Origin: Burkholderia lata
Lineage (GTDB): Bacteria > Pseudomonadota > Gammaproteobacteria > Burkholderiales > Burkholderiaceae
Direction: 5' to 3'
Length of the DNA: 64,000 nucleotides
Assembly: GCF_902499335.1 (NCBI RefSeq)
Contig: NZ_CABVQK010000001.1
Coordinates: forward strand, 434,001 to 498,000
Part shown: positions 1 to 7,747 of the stretch, piece by piece
Layout of the letters: every line of letters begins with the position of its first letter
Position numbering within the stretch: position 1 is the first letter of the stretch
The notes under the pieces: generated by a model
The model's database searches: none
What the model saw: the letters and a program-made list of their open reading frames with translations, nothing else
Told to the model about the DNA's origin: nothing
Position numbers and translations under genes: made by a program

Positions 1-234
1 GGCCCGTAGCGTCGCCCACGGCTGGCCGTGCGCATCGACGCCGCCGAGCACGAAGAACGGCAACTGCGCAAAAAACGTCCGGTGCTGGTCCGGCATGAAG
101 CGCCGGATCCCGCGCCTGCCAGCCGAACCCGCGGCCTCCGTCACGCCTGCACGCTGCTGCACGGCAAGCTCGCCCGCGTGAAACGGTGCGCTGTCGAGTT
201 CCCAGCCCGGTACGACGGCGGTCGGGGTGTTCAT
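1..234 (-). CDS. PNPOx-like flavin-binding protein, N-terminal part (cut by window edge)
   Basis: Only the first 78 codons are present; the gene runs off the left edge. The start ATG is preceded by a clear AGGGAGAA ribosome site. The readable product contains FHAGELAVQ, then RRFMPDQHRTFFAQLPFF and DAHGQPWATL. This is the usual N-terminal pattern of the pyridoxamine-5'-phosphate-oxidase-like proteins that bind FMN, often fused further on to a ferredoxin-reductase module. Whether that second module is present cannot be seen. It lies 36 bp downstream of the glutathione transferase on the same strand, so the two are probably co-transcribed. Family call fairly sure; substrate unknown. Confidence 0.75.
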   Translation of the reverse strand, partial: MNTPTAVVPGWELDSAPFHAGELAVQQRAGVTEAAGSAGRRGIRRFMPDQHRTFFAQLPFFVLGGVDAHGQPWATLRA

Positions 235-270
235 CGCGTTCTCCCTGAGCAGGCGCGGTTTCGGTGGGTG

Positions 271-915
271 TTACGCGGCGAGCAGGCCCGCGCGCGTCGT
301 CGGCATCGCGATGAAGCCCGGCAGCGCCTCGATGCGCGCCAGCCACGCACGCACGTGCGGATACGGTTCGAGCGACACGCCGCCTTCCGGCGCGTGTGCG
401 ATGTACGAGTACGCGGCGACGTCCGCGATCGTCGGCTGCGCGCCGGCCGCGAACGGCTTGCCGGCCAGCTCGCGGTCGATCACGTCGAGCACCTTCGCGG
501 CCGTGCGCTTGGCGGCGTCATGGTCGAGCTGCGCGCCGAACACGGTCACGAGCCGCGCGGCGGCCGGCCCCGATGCGATCGGCCCAGCCGCATACGACAA
601 CCAGCGCTGCACGATCGCCGCGCTTGCCGGATCGTCGGGCAGCCAGTGCGCGTCGCCGTAGCGCTTCGCGAGGTACACGAGGATTGCATTCGAATCGGCG
701 ATCACCGTGCCGCCATCGTCGATCACGGGTACCTGCCCGAGCGGATTGAGCGCGAGGAACGCCGGTTCGCGCTGCGCGCCGGCCGCGAGATCGACGTCGA
801 CGGTCTCGGACGGCAGGCCGAGCAGCGACAGGAACAGCCGCACCCGATGTGCGTGCCCCGAGAGGAGGAACGAATAGATGCGAATCGGCGAGGCGGGCTT
901 GCGGGCGGCAGACAT
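271..915 (-). CDS. Glutathione S-transferase family protein
   Basis: 214 residues, the normal length for a cytosolic GST. Residues about 10-85 form the thioredoxin-like domain, with RVRLFLSLLG in the first helix and NPLGQVPVIDDGG carrying the cis-proline that contacts glutathione. A Ser near residue 19 (LLSGHAHR) is the likely activating residue. The rest is the helical C-terminal domain. It would conjugate glutathione to electrophiles or act as a glutathione-dependent reductase; the substrate cannot be told. It is transcribed away from the LysR gene at 1042, and the gap between them holds a perfect inverted repeat, so LysR control is likely. Confidence 0.9.
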   Translation of the reverse strand: MSAARKPASPIRIYSFLLSGHAHRVRLFLSLLGLPSETVDVDLAAGAQREPAFLALNPLGQVPVIDDGGTVIADSNAILVYLAKRYGDAHWLPDDPASAAIVQRWLSYAAGPIASGPAAARLVTVFGAQLDHDAAKRTAAKVLDVIDRELAGKPFAAGAQPTIADVAAYSYIAHAPEGGVSLEPYPHVRAWLARIEALPGFIAMPTTRAGLLAA

Positions 916-997
916 GGAAACACTCCGGAATCTCGCGCCGCCGGGGATCGGCGACGAACAACCGCAGCGTAGCGCTCGCCGTTCGTCGCCAGAAGAC

Positions 998-1020
998 GGA
1001 TAATCGAGGAAACATTATCC
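998..1020. promoter_or_regulatory. Candidate LysR operator between GST and LysR genes
   Basis: GGATAAT, nine bases, ATTATCC: perfect 7-bp arms in the gap between two divergent genes. It contains a T-N11-A core, the usual LysR-type signature. It is probably the binding site of the regulator starting 22 bp to the right, and would control the GST / PNPOx pair as well as the regulator itself. Confidence 0.5.
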
Positions 1021-1041
1021 TTTTTCATAGGACAATCGACG

Positions 1042-1992
1042 ATGGCCGATCTGCGCGACGTGAACCTGAACCGGCTGGCGATCTTCGTCGCGGTGGTCGA
1101 CGCCGGCTCGCTGACGGCCGCGGCCGAACGGCTCGGCCTGGCGAAGACGGTCGTCAGCACGCACATGCAGCGCCTCGAATCCGAGGTCGGCGCGAACCTG
1201 CTGGTGCGCACGACGCGGCGGCTGAGCGTGACCGACGCAGGGCGCGCGTTCTACGACGCGTGCCGCGACATCGTGCGGGCCGCCGAAACCGCGCTCGACG
1301 CGGTGTCGTCCGACGCGGGGCCGCTGCGCGGCACGCTGCGCGTGAGCGTGCCGATCGACTACGGCGCGCTGGTCGTCGCGCCCGCCGTCGTCGCCTTGCG
1401 CGACCGGCATCCGGGGCTCGACGTCGAACTCGTCGCGAACGACCGCGTGGTCGATCTCGTGGCGGACAACCTCGACGTCGCGATCCGCATCGGCCGCCTC
1501 GCCGATTCGAACTATCGCGCGGTGCAGCTCGGCACCTACGAGAAATGGCTGGTCGCAAGCCCCGCGTTCATCGCGCGCCATGGGCGGCCGCACGATCCGG
1601 ATGCGCTCGCCGCGCTGCCGTTCGTGATGCTGTCGACGCTGCCGCGCCCGCATACGGTCGAAGTCGAAGACGCGAACGGCGGCACCGCTTCAGTGCGCTG
1701 CATCGCGCCGGTCATGTCGAACACCGCCACCGCGTGCCGCGCGATCGTGCTCGCGGGCGGCGGCTTCGGGCTGCTGACGGATTTCTCGACCGCCGACGAC
1801 GTCGCGGCCGGCCGGCTCGTGCGGCTGCTTCCCGCGTGGCGCTCGGCGCCGGCCGGGATTCATGCGGTGTATCCGTCGACGCGGCTGCCTTCGCCAAAGG
1901 TGCGGGCGTTTGTCGACGCGATGAAGGCGCGGATCGGGGAGGCGCCGGCAGCGCCGGTGCAAGCGACACGAGCGAAACCCACAAGCGGTTGA
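1042..1992 (+). CDS. LysR-family transcriptional regulator
   Basis: 316 residues. The N-terminal winged helix (about residues 8-65) reads LNRLAIFVAVVDAGSLTAAA and then AKTVVSTHMQRLE, the recognition helix, in place of the more usual SQPAVS. The remainder is a periplasmic-binding-protein-like effector domain of the CrgA / AaeR-like subgroup (DLVADNLDVAIRIGRLADS). It is divergent from the glutathione transferase and very likely controls it. The effector is unknown. Confidence 0.9.
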   Translation: MADLRDVNLNRLAIFVAVVDAGSLTAAAERLGLAKTVVSTHMQRLESEVGANLLVRTTRRLSVTDAGRAFYDACRDIVRAAETALDAVSSDAGPLRGTLRVSVPIDYGALVVAPAVVALRDRHPGLDVELVANDRVVDLVADNLDVAIRIGRLADSNYRAVQLGTYEKWLVASPAFIARHGRPHDPDALAALPFVMLSTLPRPHTVEVEDANGGTASVRCIAPVMSNTATACRAIVLAGGGFGLLTDFSTADDVAAGRLVRLLPAWRSAPAGIHAVYPSTRLPSPKVRAFVDAMKARIGEAPAAPVQATRAKPTSG

Positions 1993-2223
1993 TTCCGGAT
2001 TGCCGGCCCCGTCCGGCACGACCGCCGGCGATCGATACGCTTTAACTCCCCTCCAATTCCCTTTCTCCGGGCTTTCTCATTCGAAACGAATACGCCCTTT
2101 ATTTTCCAAATAAATCAGGCATTGCATTTCCTGTTTTTATACTAATCTTATTCCCAGAAATACGCTGATTTGCGTTTACCGAAACGTTTCAATTCTCCGC
2201 TTTATTCAATCAAGGAGTCTGAA

Positions 2224-2433
2224 ATGCAAATCGCCGCAACTCCATGGGGAAGCACACCATCGATCCGCGTCGACACGGGCGCATTCAACCAGGCGGGCGA
2301 CAACGTATCCGCAACGTGCCGGCTGGTCGGAAACGCGATCCACATCCCCGTGTATGCAACCAGCGGCGGCTCGGCGACCAAGTGGTGCCGGGATGGGGAC
2401 GGCTGGACCCGGGGCGCCTATACGGGGTTGTGA
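2224..2433 (+). CDS. Decayed BambL/RSL-type fucose lectin, internally deleted
   Basis: 69 residues, start chosen at the ATG with AAGGAG ten bases upstream. The product matches the small beta-propeller fucose lectins RSL and BambL (about 87-90 residues) along its whole length; the C-terminal [13 protein letters not shown] and [14 protein letters not shown] match BambL as I remember it. It is 18 codons short: the segment after SIRV, holding the first site's glutamate, is missing in frame. In the second site the sugar-contacting residues are changed: Arg60 is Pro (HIPVYA), Glu71 is Lys, Trp74 is Arg (KWCRDG), and Trp51 is Arg (BambL numbering). It is therefore unlikely to bind fucose. The frame, ribosome site and a strong terminator are intact, so it may still be expressed. 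No signal peptide, as in the family. Confidence 0.8.
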   Translation: MQIAATPWGSTPSIRVDTGAFNQAGDNVSATCRLVGNAIHIPVYATSGGSATKWCRDGDGWTRGAYTGL

Positions 2434-2472
2434 TCGAACGTGCCTGGGGCGCGAGGATTTTCGCGCCACGAT

Positions 2473-2514
2473 CGGCGCAATGCGAACCGAATTTCGCATT
2501 GCGCCGCTTTTTTT
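2473..2514 (+). terminator. Rho-independent terminator of the lectin gene
   Basis: A perfect 14-bp stem (left arm from CGGCGCAATGCGAA, 6-base loop) is followed by C and seven T. It lies 40 bp after the lectin stop codon. Confidence 0.92.
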
Positions 2515-2723
2515 ATTTTATCCACATTGTTTTGACCAATTCACCGCCACATGAAATCCAAACCCAAAACAATGACGGCTTATTGATAATCATTTTCATC
2601 CAGAAAAATCGCCGACTTTTATTTATGCAACAGGCGATTAAATCGAGCAAGAAAGCGACACTGCGCCCGGTGCGCCGTGCAGCCAACGCTTTATTTTAAT
2701 TTTCAACCGGTGATGCCTTCCGG
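2515..2723. other. AT-rich intergenic stretch with no protein gene I trust
   Basis: It lies between the lectin terminator and the TetR stop codon. It holds a Fur-box-like site (2579-2597) followed about 55 bp later by a hairpin (arms 2652-2657 and 2687-2692, inner CTGC/GCAG stem) and an A/T tail. That layout would fit a short iron-regulated RNA, but no -35 box is seen. An ATG at 2625 opens a 24-codon basic peptide without a ribosome site; I do not call it. Confidence 0.4.
2579..2597. promoter_or_regulatory. Fur-box-like site
   Basis: 15 of 19 positions match the consensus GATAATGATAATCATTATC, including an unbroken 10-base core TGATAATCATT. It sits in AT-rich DNA with no gene start close downstream on either strand, which lowers confidence. 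Confidence 0.4.
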
Positions 2724-3380
2724 TTACCCGATCTCCCGCAACGTCCCCAGCAGCACCTTCCGGCAACTCGCGACCATCTGCACCTCCGGATCGCGATATT
2801 CGGTGAGCAGCCACGCTGCGCCGACGTTCGTCATCGCACCGACGAGCGCGAGCCCGATCAGCCGTTGCTCGGTGCGCTCGGCGGGCGTCACCGCCTCGCG
2901 CGGCGCACCGATCGCCATGATCAGCTTGCCGAAGTCGATCAGCATGCGCTGGTACGTCATGTCGGTGTCCGCGCTCACGCCCATCACCTCGAGCAGCAGC
3001 ACGCGCGCCGCGCACGGGTCGCGCAGGAACGCGAAGAACGCGGCGAGCCCCGCATCGACGCTCTCGTGCAGATCGCCGCCCCGCTCGGCCACCGCCCGCG
3101 CGACCGCTTCGTGCAGCTGCTGCGCGTGATGCAGGTAGGTGCAGCGCAGCAAATCGTCGGTGCTGTCGAACGCCGCATAGAAATAGCGATCGTTCAGCTT
3201 CGCTTCCTGGCAGATCGACCGCACGGTCGCCTTGCGGAACCCGACCGTGCCGAACACGCGCGTCGCCGCGCGGATCAGCGCGTCGCGGCGCTCGGCCGCC
3301 CGCACCTCGGGCGCCACGCCGCCATACGAGCGGCCCCGTTTTTCCGTTTCGAGTGCTTTCTCCATTCCGCTATTTGACAT
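2724..3380 (-). CDS. TetR-family transcriptional regulator
   Basis: 218 residues. The TetR N-terminal DNA-binding domain is at about residues 28-80 (RRDALIRAATRVFGTVGFRK, then CQEAKLNDRYFYAAFDSTDD). The C-terminal half is a helical ligand-binding domain of the type seen beside lipid and xenobiotic enzymes. It is read divergently from the SDR / monooxygenase / hydrolase operon at 3468, so it is the probable repressor of that operon. A palindrome in the 87-bp gap is the probable operator. Confidence 0.9.
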   Translation of the reverse strand: MSNSGMEKALETEKRGRSYGGVAPEVRAAERRDALIRAATRVFGTVGFRKATVRSICQEAKLNDRYFYAAFDSTDDLLRCTYLHHAQQLHEAVARAVAERGGDLHESVDAGLAAFFAFLRDPCAARVLLLEVMGVSADTDMTYQRMLIDFGKLIMAIGAPREAVTPAERTEQRLIGLALVGAMTNVGAAWLLTEYRDPEVQMVASCRKVLLGTLREIG

Positions 3381-3400
3381 CAGGACACCCGAAAACTAAA

Positions 3401-3420
3401 GTGGTGACGATCAACACCAC
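3401..3420. promoter_or_regulatory. Candidate TetR operator
   Basis: GTGGTG, eight bases, CACCAC. With the central GATC, 16 of 20 positions are palindromic. It is in the gap between the TetR gene and the operon at 3468, 48 bp before the SDR start. Confidence 0.5.
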
Positions 3421-3467
3421 ATTAGACGCGCCGCCGGCGCAGTGCAAGCGGAACGGGAGGAGCACGG

Positions 3468-4370
3468 ATGAACGGGTTTTCCGGCAAGGTCGCCGCGATC
3501 ACGGGCGCCGGTTCGGGCATGGGCCGCAGCCTCGCGGTCGAGCTCGCGCGGCGCGGCTGCGAGGTCGCGCTCGCCGACGTCAACGAAACCGGGCTCGCCG
3601 GCACGGCAGCCGCCTGCGCGCAGCATGGCGTGCGCGTGAGCACGCGGCGGCTCGACGTATCCGACCGCGATGCGGTGTTCGCGTGGGCCGATTTCGTGCG
3701 CGCCGAGCACGGCAAGGTCAACCTGGTCTTCAACAACGCGGGCGTGTCGCTGGCCGCCAGCGCCGAGACCGCGCGCATCGCCGATCTCGAATGGATCGTC
3801 GGCATCAACTTCTGGGGCGTCGTGCACGGCACGCAGGCGTTCCTGCCGCATCTGCGCGCGTCGGGCGACGGGCACGTCGTCAACACGTCGAGCCTGTTCG
3901 GCCTCGTCGCGATGCCCACCCAAAGCGCGTACAACGCGACCAAGTTCGCGGTGCGCGGCTTCACCGAGGCGCTGCGCATGGAGCTCGAACTCGACGGCGC
4001 GCCGGTGAGCGCGACCTGCGTGCACCCGGGCGGCGTCGCGACGAACATCGTCGACGCGGGCCGCGTCGATACCAGCATCCACGCGCTCACGGGCCAGGAC
4101 GAAGCGACCCATCGCCGCCAGGCGAACCGCCTGATTCACGCAACCACGGCCGATGACGCCGCGCGGCAGATCCTCGCGGGCGTCGAGCGCAATGCGCGCC
4201 GCGTGCTCGTCGGCGCCGATGCGCGCCGGCTCGACCGGATCGCGCGCCTGCTCGGCGCCGGTTACCAGTGGCTGATGCTGCGCCACGTCCGCCGCGCCCG
4301 TGCCCGCAATCTCGATCGTGCGCACGCCCCGGCCGCTCTTCCGACCACGCCGACCAAGGACCCCGCATGA
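3468..4370 (+). CDS. Short-chain dehydrogenase/reductase
   Basis: 300 residues. NAD(P)-binding TGAGSGMG is at about residues 12-19, NNAG near 87, and the catalytic Ser / Tyr-x-x-x-Lys set is present (VNTSS, YNATK). A C-terminal extension of some 40 residues goes beyond the usual 250-residue SDR core. A GGAGGAG-like site precedes the ATG. Its stop codon overlaps the start of the monooxygenase gene (ATGA), so the two are translationally coupled. It probably interconverts an alcohol and a ketone or aldehyde that is also handled by the monooxygenase. Confidence 0.9.
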   Translation: MNGFSGKVAAITGAGSGMGRSLAVELARRGCEVALADVNETGLAGTAAACAQHGVRVSTRRLDVSDRDAVFAWADFVRAEHGKVNLVFNNAGVSLAASAETARIADLEWIVGINFWGVVHGTQAFLPHLRASGDGHVVNTSSLFGLVAMPTQSAYNATKFAVRGFTEALRMELELDGAPVSATCVHPGGVATNIVDAGRVDTSIHALTGQDEATHRRQANRLIHATTADDAARQILAGVERNARRVLVGADARRLDRIARLLGAGYQWLMLRHVRRARARNLDRAHAPAALPTTPTKDPA

Positions 4371-5941
4371 CCTCGACGACGACCGACCGGCGCGACGCGC
4401 CGCCCGCCTCCGGTGCTCGACAAGACGGCAACGACCTCGACGTGCTGATCGTCGGCGCCGGCCTGTCCGGCATCGGCGCCGCGTATCACCTGAAGCAGCG
4501 CTGCCCGTATGCGAGCGTGGCGATCGTCGAGGCGCGCGACGCGATCGGCGGCACCTGGGACCTGTTCCGCTATCCGGGCGTCCGTTCGGATTCCGACATG
4601 TTCACGCTCGGCTACAGCTTCCGGCCGTGGCACAGCGACAAGGCGATCTCGGACGGCCAGACGATCCTCGACTACATCCGCGACACCGCACGCGCGTACG
4701 GCATCGACAAGACGATCCGCTACGGCCAGAAGGTGGTCGCGGCCGACTGGGACTCGAACCGCGCGCGCTGGACGGTACGCATCGAGCGCACGCGGAACGG
4801 CGCGACCGACACGCTCGTCTACACCTGCCGCTTCCTGTTCATGTGCAGCGGCTACTACGACTACGACGCCGGCTACCTGCCCGACTGGGCGGGGATGGAC
4901 ACGTTCGAAGGCAAGCTCGTGCATCCGCAGCACTGGCCGAAGGACCTGTCGTATGCGAACCGGCGCGTGGTCGTGATCGGCAGCGGCGCGACGGCCGTCA
5001 CGCTCGTGCCGTCGATGGCGGCCGACGCGCAGCACGTGACGATGCTGCAGCGCTCGCCGACCTACATCGTGTCGCTGCCCGCACGCGACAAGATCGCGAA
5101 CGCGTTGCGCCGCGTGCTGCCGTCGCGGCTCGCGCACCGGCTCGTGCGCGTGAAGAACGTGCTGCTGACGATGTACCTGTACAACGTGTCGCGCCGCAAG
5201 CCCGACCGGACGAAGCAGTTCATCATCCGCGCGGCCAGCAAGCAGGTCGGCCCCGGCTTCGACGTCGCGAAGCACCTGACGCCGCGCTACATGCCGTGGG
5301 ACCAGCGCGTGTGCCTGGTACCGAACGGCGACCTGTTCAAGTCGATCCGCGCGGGCCGCGCGTCGATCGTCACCGACGAGATCGAACGCTTCACGCCGAC
5401 CGGCCTCAAGCTGAAGAGCGGCCAGCAGCTCGACGCGGACGTGATCGTCACCGCGACCGGGCTGAAGGTGAAGATGCTCGGCGGCGCGCGCGTCACCGTC
5501 GACGGCCGAGCTGTCGACCTGCCGGACACCGTGTCGTACAAGGGGATGATGTACAGCGACGTGCCGAACCTCGCATCGTCGTTCGGCTACACCAATGCGT
5601 CGTGGACGCTGAAGGCCGAGCTGATCGCGCGCTACGTGTGCCGGCTGCTCAACCACATGCGCGCGAACGGCTACGACACGTGCGTGCCGCGGCTCGGCAC
5701 CAGCGATCCCGGCAACGTGCCGGCCGTCAACCTGAGCTCGGGCTACATCCAGCGCGCGGCCGGCATCCTGCCGAAGCAGGGGCATAGCAAGCCGTGGAAG
5801 TTCCACCAGAACTACGTGCTCGATCTCGCGTCGCTGAAGTTCAGCGGACTCGCCGATTCGGCGATGCAGTTCGAACGCCGCGCAAAAGCCGGCCCGGCCG
5901 CCACGACGCCGGTTGCCGAACCCGCACTCGAAACCCGTTGA
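4367..5941 (+). CDS. AlmA-like flavin-containing monooxygenase
   Basis: 524 residues; the start is the ATG overlapping the SDR stop, with AAGGA upstream. FAD motif GAGLSG is at residues 30-35, GGTWDLFRYPGVRSDSDM at 61-78, and the monooxygenase fingerprint FEGKLVHPQHWP is present. A second Rossmann motif, VIGSGATAV, would bind NADPH. The block order and many stretches (PTYIVSLPARD, WDQRVCLVPNGDLFK, SGYIQRAAGILPKQG) match AlmA, the long-chain alkane monooxygenase of Acinetobacter, and MymA-type Baeyer-Villiger enzymes of mycobacteria. It probably oxygenates a long-chain or bulky hydrophobic ketone or alkane; the true substrate is unknown. Confidence 0.85.
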   Translation: MTSTTTDRRDAPPASGARQDGNDLDVLIVGAGLSGIGAAYHLKQRCPYASVAIVEARDAIGGTWDLFRYPGVRSDSDMFTLGYSFRPWHSDKAISDGQTILDYIRDTARAYGIDKTIRYGQKVVAADWDSNRARWTVRIERTRNGATDTLVYTCRFLFMCSGYYDYDAGYLPDWAGMDTFEGKLVHPQHWPKDLSYANRRVVVIGSGATAVTLVPSMAADAQHVTMLQRSPTYIVSLPARDKIANALRRVLPSRLAHRLVRVKNVLLTMYLYNVSRRKPDRTKQFIIRAASKQVGPGFDVAKHLTPRYMPWDQRVCLVPNGDLFKSIRAGRASIVTDEIERFTPTGLKLKSGQQLDADVIVTATGLKVKMLGGARVTVDGRAVDLPDTVSYKGMMYSDVPNLASSFGYTNASWTLKAELIARYVCRLLNHMRANGYDTCVPRLGTSDPGNVPAVNLSSGYIQRAAGILPKQGHSKPWKFHQNYVLDLASLKFSGLADSAMQFERRAKAGPAATTPVAEPALETR

Positions 5942-5948
5942 GGCCGAC

Positions 5949-6932
5949 ATGACCCATACGCTCCATCTGATCCAGAACGTGCTGCTCGGCGTCGTCGCGG
6001 TACTCGCCGCGCTCGCGCTGTTTACCGGCTACGTGGCCCGCCGCGTGACGCGCGCGTTTCCGCCCGAAGGCCGCTTCGTCGACATCGGCGGCGACCGCAT
6101 CCACTACGTCGAATACGGCAACGGCCCGCCGCTCGTGTTCGTCCACGGGCTCGCGGGGCAGTTGCGCAATTTCGCGTACCTGCCGCTCGCGCGGCTCGCG
6201 CAGCAGCATCGCGTGATCCTCATCGACCGGCCGGGCGCCGGCCGGTCGCTCCGCGGCGCGGGCTCGCAGGCGAACGTGTTCGCGCAGGCCCGCACGGTCG
6301 CCGCGTTCATCGACGCGCTGCGGCTCGACAAGCCGGTGCTCGTCGGCCACTCGCTCGGCGGCGCGATCGCGCTCGCGGTCGGTCTCAATCATGCCGATCG
6401 CGTGAGCCGGCTCGCGCTGATCGCGCCGCTGTCGCACGAGCAGAGCGAGCCGCCGGCGCCGTTCAAGCCGCTGATGCTGCCGTCGCCGCTGGTGCGCCGC
6501 TTCGTGTCGTGGACCTTCGCGATTCCGCTGACGATCCTGACCGGCCGCAAGGCCGTGCGCCAGGTGTTCGCGCCGGAAGACGTGCCGCGCGACTTCCCGG
6601 TCAAGGGCGGCGGGCTGCTCGGGATGCGCCCGCACGTGTTCTACGCGACCGCGACCGACCTGCTGTCGGCCCCCGTCGACCTGCCCGCGATGGAGCGCCG
6701 CTATCCGGACCTCGCGCTGCCGGTCGACGTGCTGTACGGCCGCGCCGATCCGATCCTGAACTGGCGCGAGCACGGCGAAGCGCTCGCGAAGAAATCGGCG
6801 CGCGTGCGGCTGAAGGTGGTCGAGGGCGGGCACATGCTGCCGGTCACGATTCCGGAAGCCACGGCCGACTGGCTGCTCGAAGTCGCCGCTACGCCAGCCG
6901 AGGCGGCCGCGCCGGCGGCACGCATCGCGTAA
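5949..6932 (+). CDS. Membrane-anchored alpha/beta hydrolase
   Basis: 327 residues. Residues about 8-28 are a single membrane anchor (LIQNVLLGVVAVLAALALF). The hydrolase fold follows: oxyanion HGLAG at 66-70, nucleophile Ser135 in GHSLGG, Asp in YGRADPI, and a late His in GGHMLPV. It lies seven bases after the monooxygenase stop in the same operon. If the monooxygenase makes an ester by Baeyer-Villiger insertion, this enzyme would be placed to cleave it; that is inference. Confidence 0.88.
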   Translation: MTHTLHLIQNVLLGVVAVLAALALFTGYVARRVTRAFPPEGRFVDIGGDRIHYVEYGNGPPLVFVHGLAGQLRNFAYLPLARLAQQHRVILIDRPGAGRSLRGAGSQANVFAQARTVAAFIDALRLDKPVLVGHSLGGAIALAVGLNHADRVSRLALIAPLSHEQSEPPAPFKPLMLPSPLVRRFVSWTFAIPLTILTGRKAVRQVFAPEDVPRDFPVKGGGLLGMRPHVFYATATDLLSAPVDLPAMERRYPDLALPVDVLYGRADPILNWREHGEALAKKSARVRLKVVEGGHMLPVTIPEATADWLLEVAATPAEAAAPAARIA

Positions 6933-6951
6933 GCCGCGACCGCGTAACAGG

Positions 6952-6995
6952 GCCTGATTCCGTGCCGTGCAGCCGGCGCTGCGGCGGAATCAGGC
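6952..6995. terminator. Stem-loop between convergent genes
   Basis: Perfect 11-bp arms GCCTGATTCCG / CGGAATCAGGC with a 22-base loop between the hydrolase and the convergent PcaC-like gene; the right arm covers the latter's stop codon. No U-tract is seen, so its use as a terminator is inferred from position. Confidence 0.5.
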
Positions 6996-7388
6996 TTCGT
7001 CGTCGGGCAGCGACAGCCCGAGCTCCGATATCACCTCCCGCGCACTGCGGAATGCCTCGACCGCGGCCGGCGCGCCCGCGTACAGCGCGCTGTGCAGCAG
7101 CACCTCGCGGATCTCGACGAGGCTCGCGCCGTTGTTGAGCGCGCCGCGAATGTGACCCTTCAGCTCCGTGCTGCGGCCGAGCGCCGCCAGCATCGCGCAC
7201 GTGCACAGGCTGCGCGTCTTCAGGTCAATCCCGCCCCGCTGCCACGTGCTGCCCCACGCGTGTTCGTTCAGCCAGTTCTGCAGCGGGCGCGAAAAGCCGT
7301 CGAGGTCGCGCATCGCGCGTTCGACGAACGCTTCGCCCATCACGTCGATTCGTCGCGCCTTGCCGTGTTCCCTGTCCTGTTCGTTCAT
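6990..7388 (-). CDS. Carboxymuconolactone decarboxylase family protein (PcaC-like)
   Basis: 132 residues, the family length. It carries the PcaC pattern DLKTRSLCTCAMLAALGR, then TELKGHIRGALNNG and EIREVLLHSALYAGAPAA. It has CxC, not the CxxC of AhpD peroxidases, which favours decarboxylase-type chemistry. PcaC removes CO2 from gamma-carboxymuconolactone in the protocatechuate branch of the beta-ketoadipate pathway. No other pca gene is nearby, so this may be a paralogue with another substrate. Confidence 0.85.
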   Translation of the reverse strand: MNEQDREHGKARRIDVMGEAFVERAMRDLDGFSRPLQNWLNEHAWGSTWQRGGIDLKTRSLCTCAMLAALGRSTELKGHIRGALNNGASLVEIREVLLHSALYAGAPAAVEAFRSAREVISELGLSLPDDEA

Positions 7389-7747
7389 GTCCGTGTCCTG
7401 TGTGAAGTCGTGGCCGCTGCGTCGCTGCCGGCAGCCGGGGATGTCGCGCCATGTTCATCGGGCCGGCACGTTTCGTCAAAGATGCGGCCCTCGGTTCGAG
7501 GCCGCCCGCGTCACGCGATATCGAACGCTACGTAACATCGCGCCGCGCGTTACGGCGGCTTGCGGGAACATCGCAACCGCCGCGCCGGCGCACCTTGCGT
7601 ACCCGTCGCGCGAAAGCGCCGGAACTGCGTTTAAATCGCGCGTATATTCCCGATTCCTGCAACAAATCGCGACACCGTTTCGGGGGAAACGTCGTGGCGC
7701 GGAATTTGCAGAGGTGGCTTGGACACATTTCCAATGTCGAGGCCAAC
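7389..7747. other. Gene-free stretch upstream of the collagen-like gene
   Basis: 359 bp between divergent genes. No coding frame with a ribosome site is seen. A TATATT at 7643-7648 in a locally AT-richer patch could be a -10 box for the collagen-like gene, but I see no matching -35 box. Confidence 0.4.

Noticed and set aside
2625-2699. 24-codon basic peptide after the Fur-box-like site
   Set aside because: No ribosome site, and the hairpin occupies its 3' half; a chance frame is more likely.
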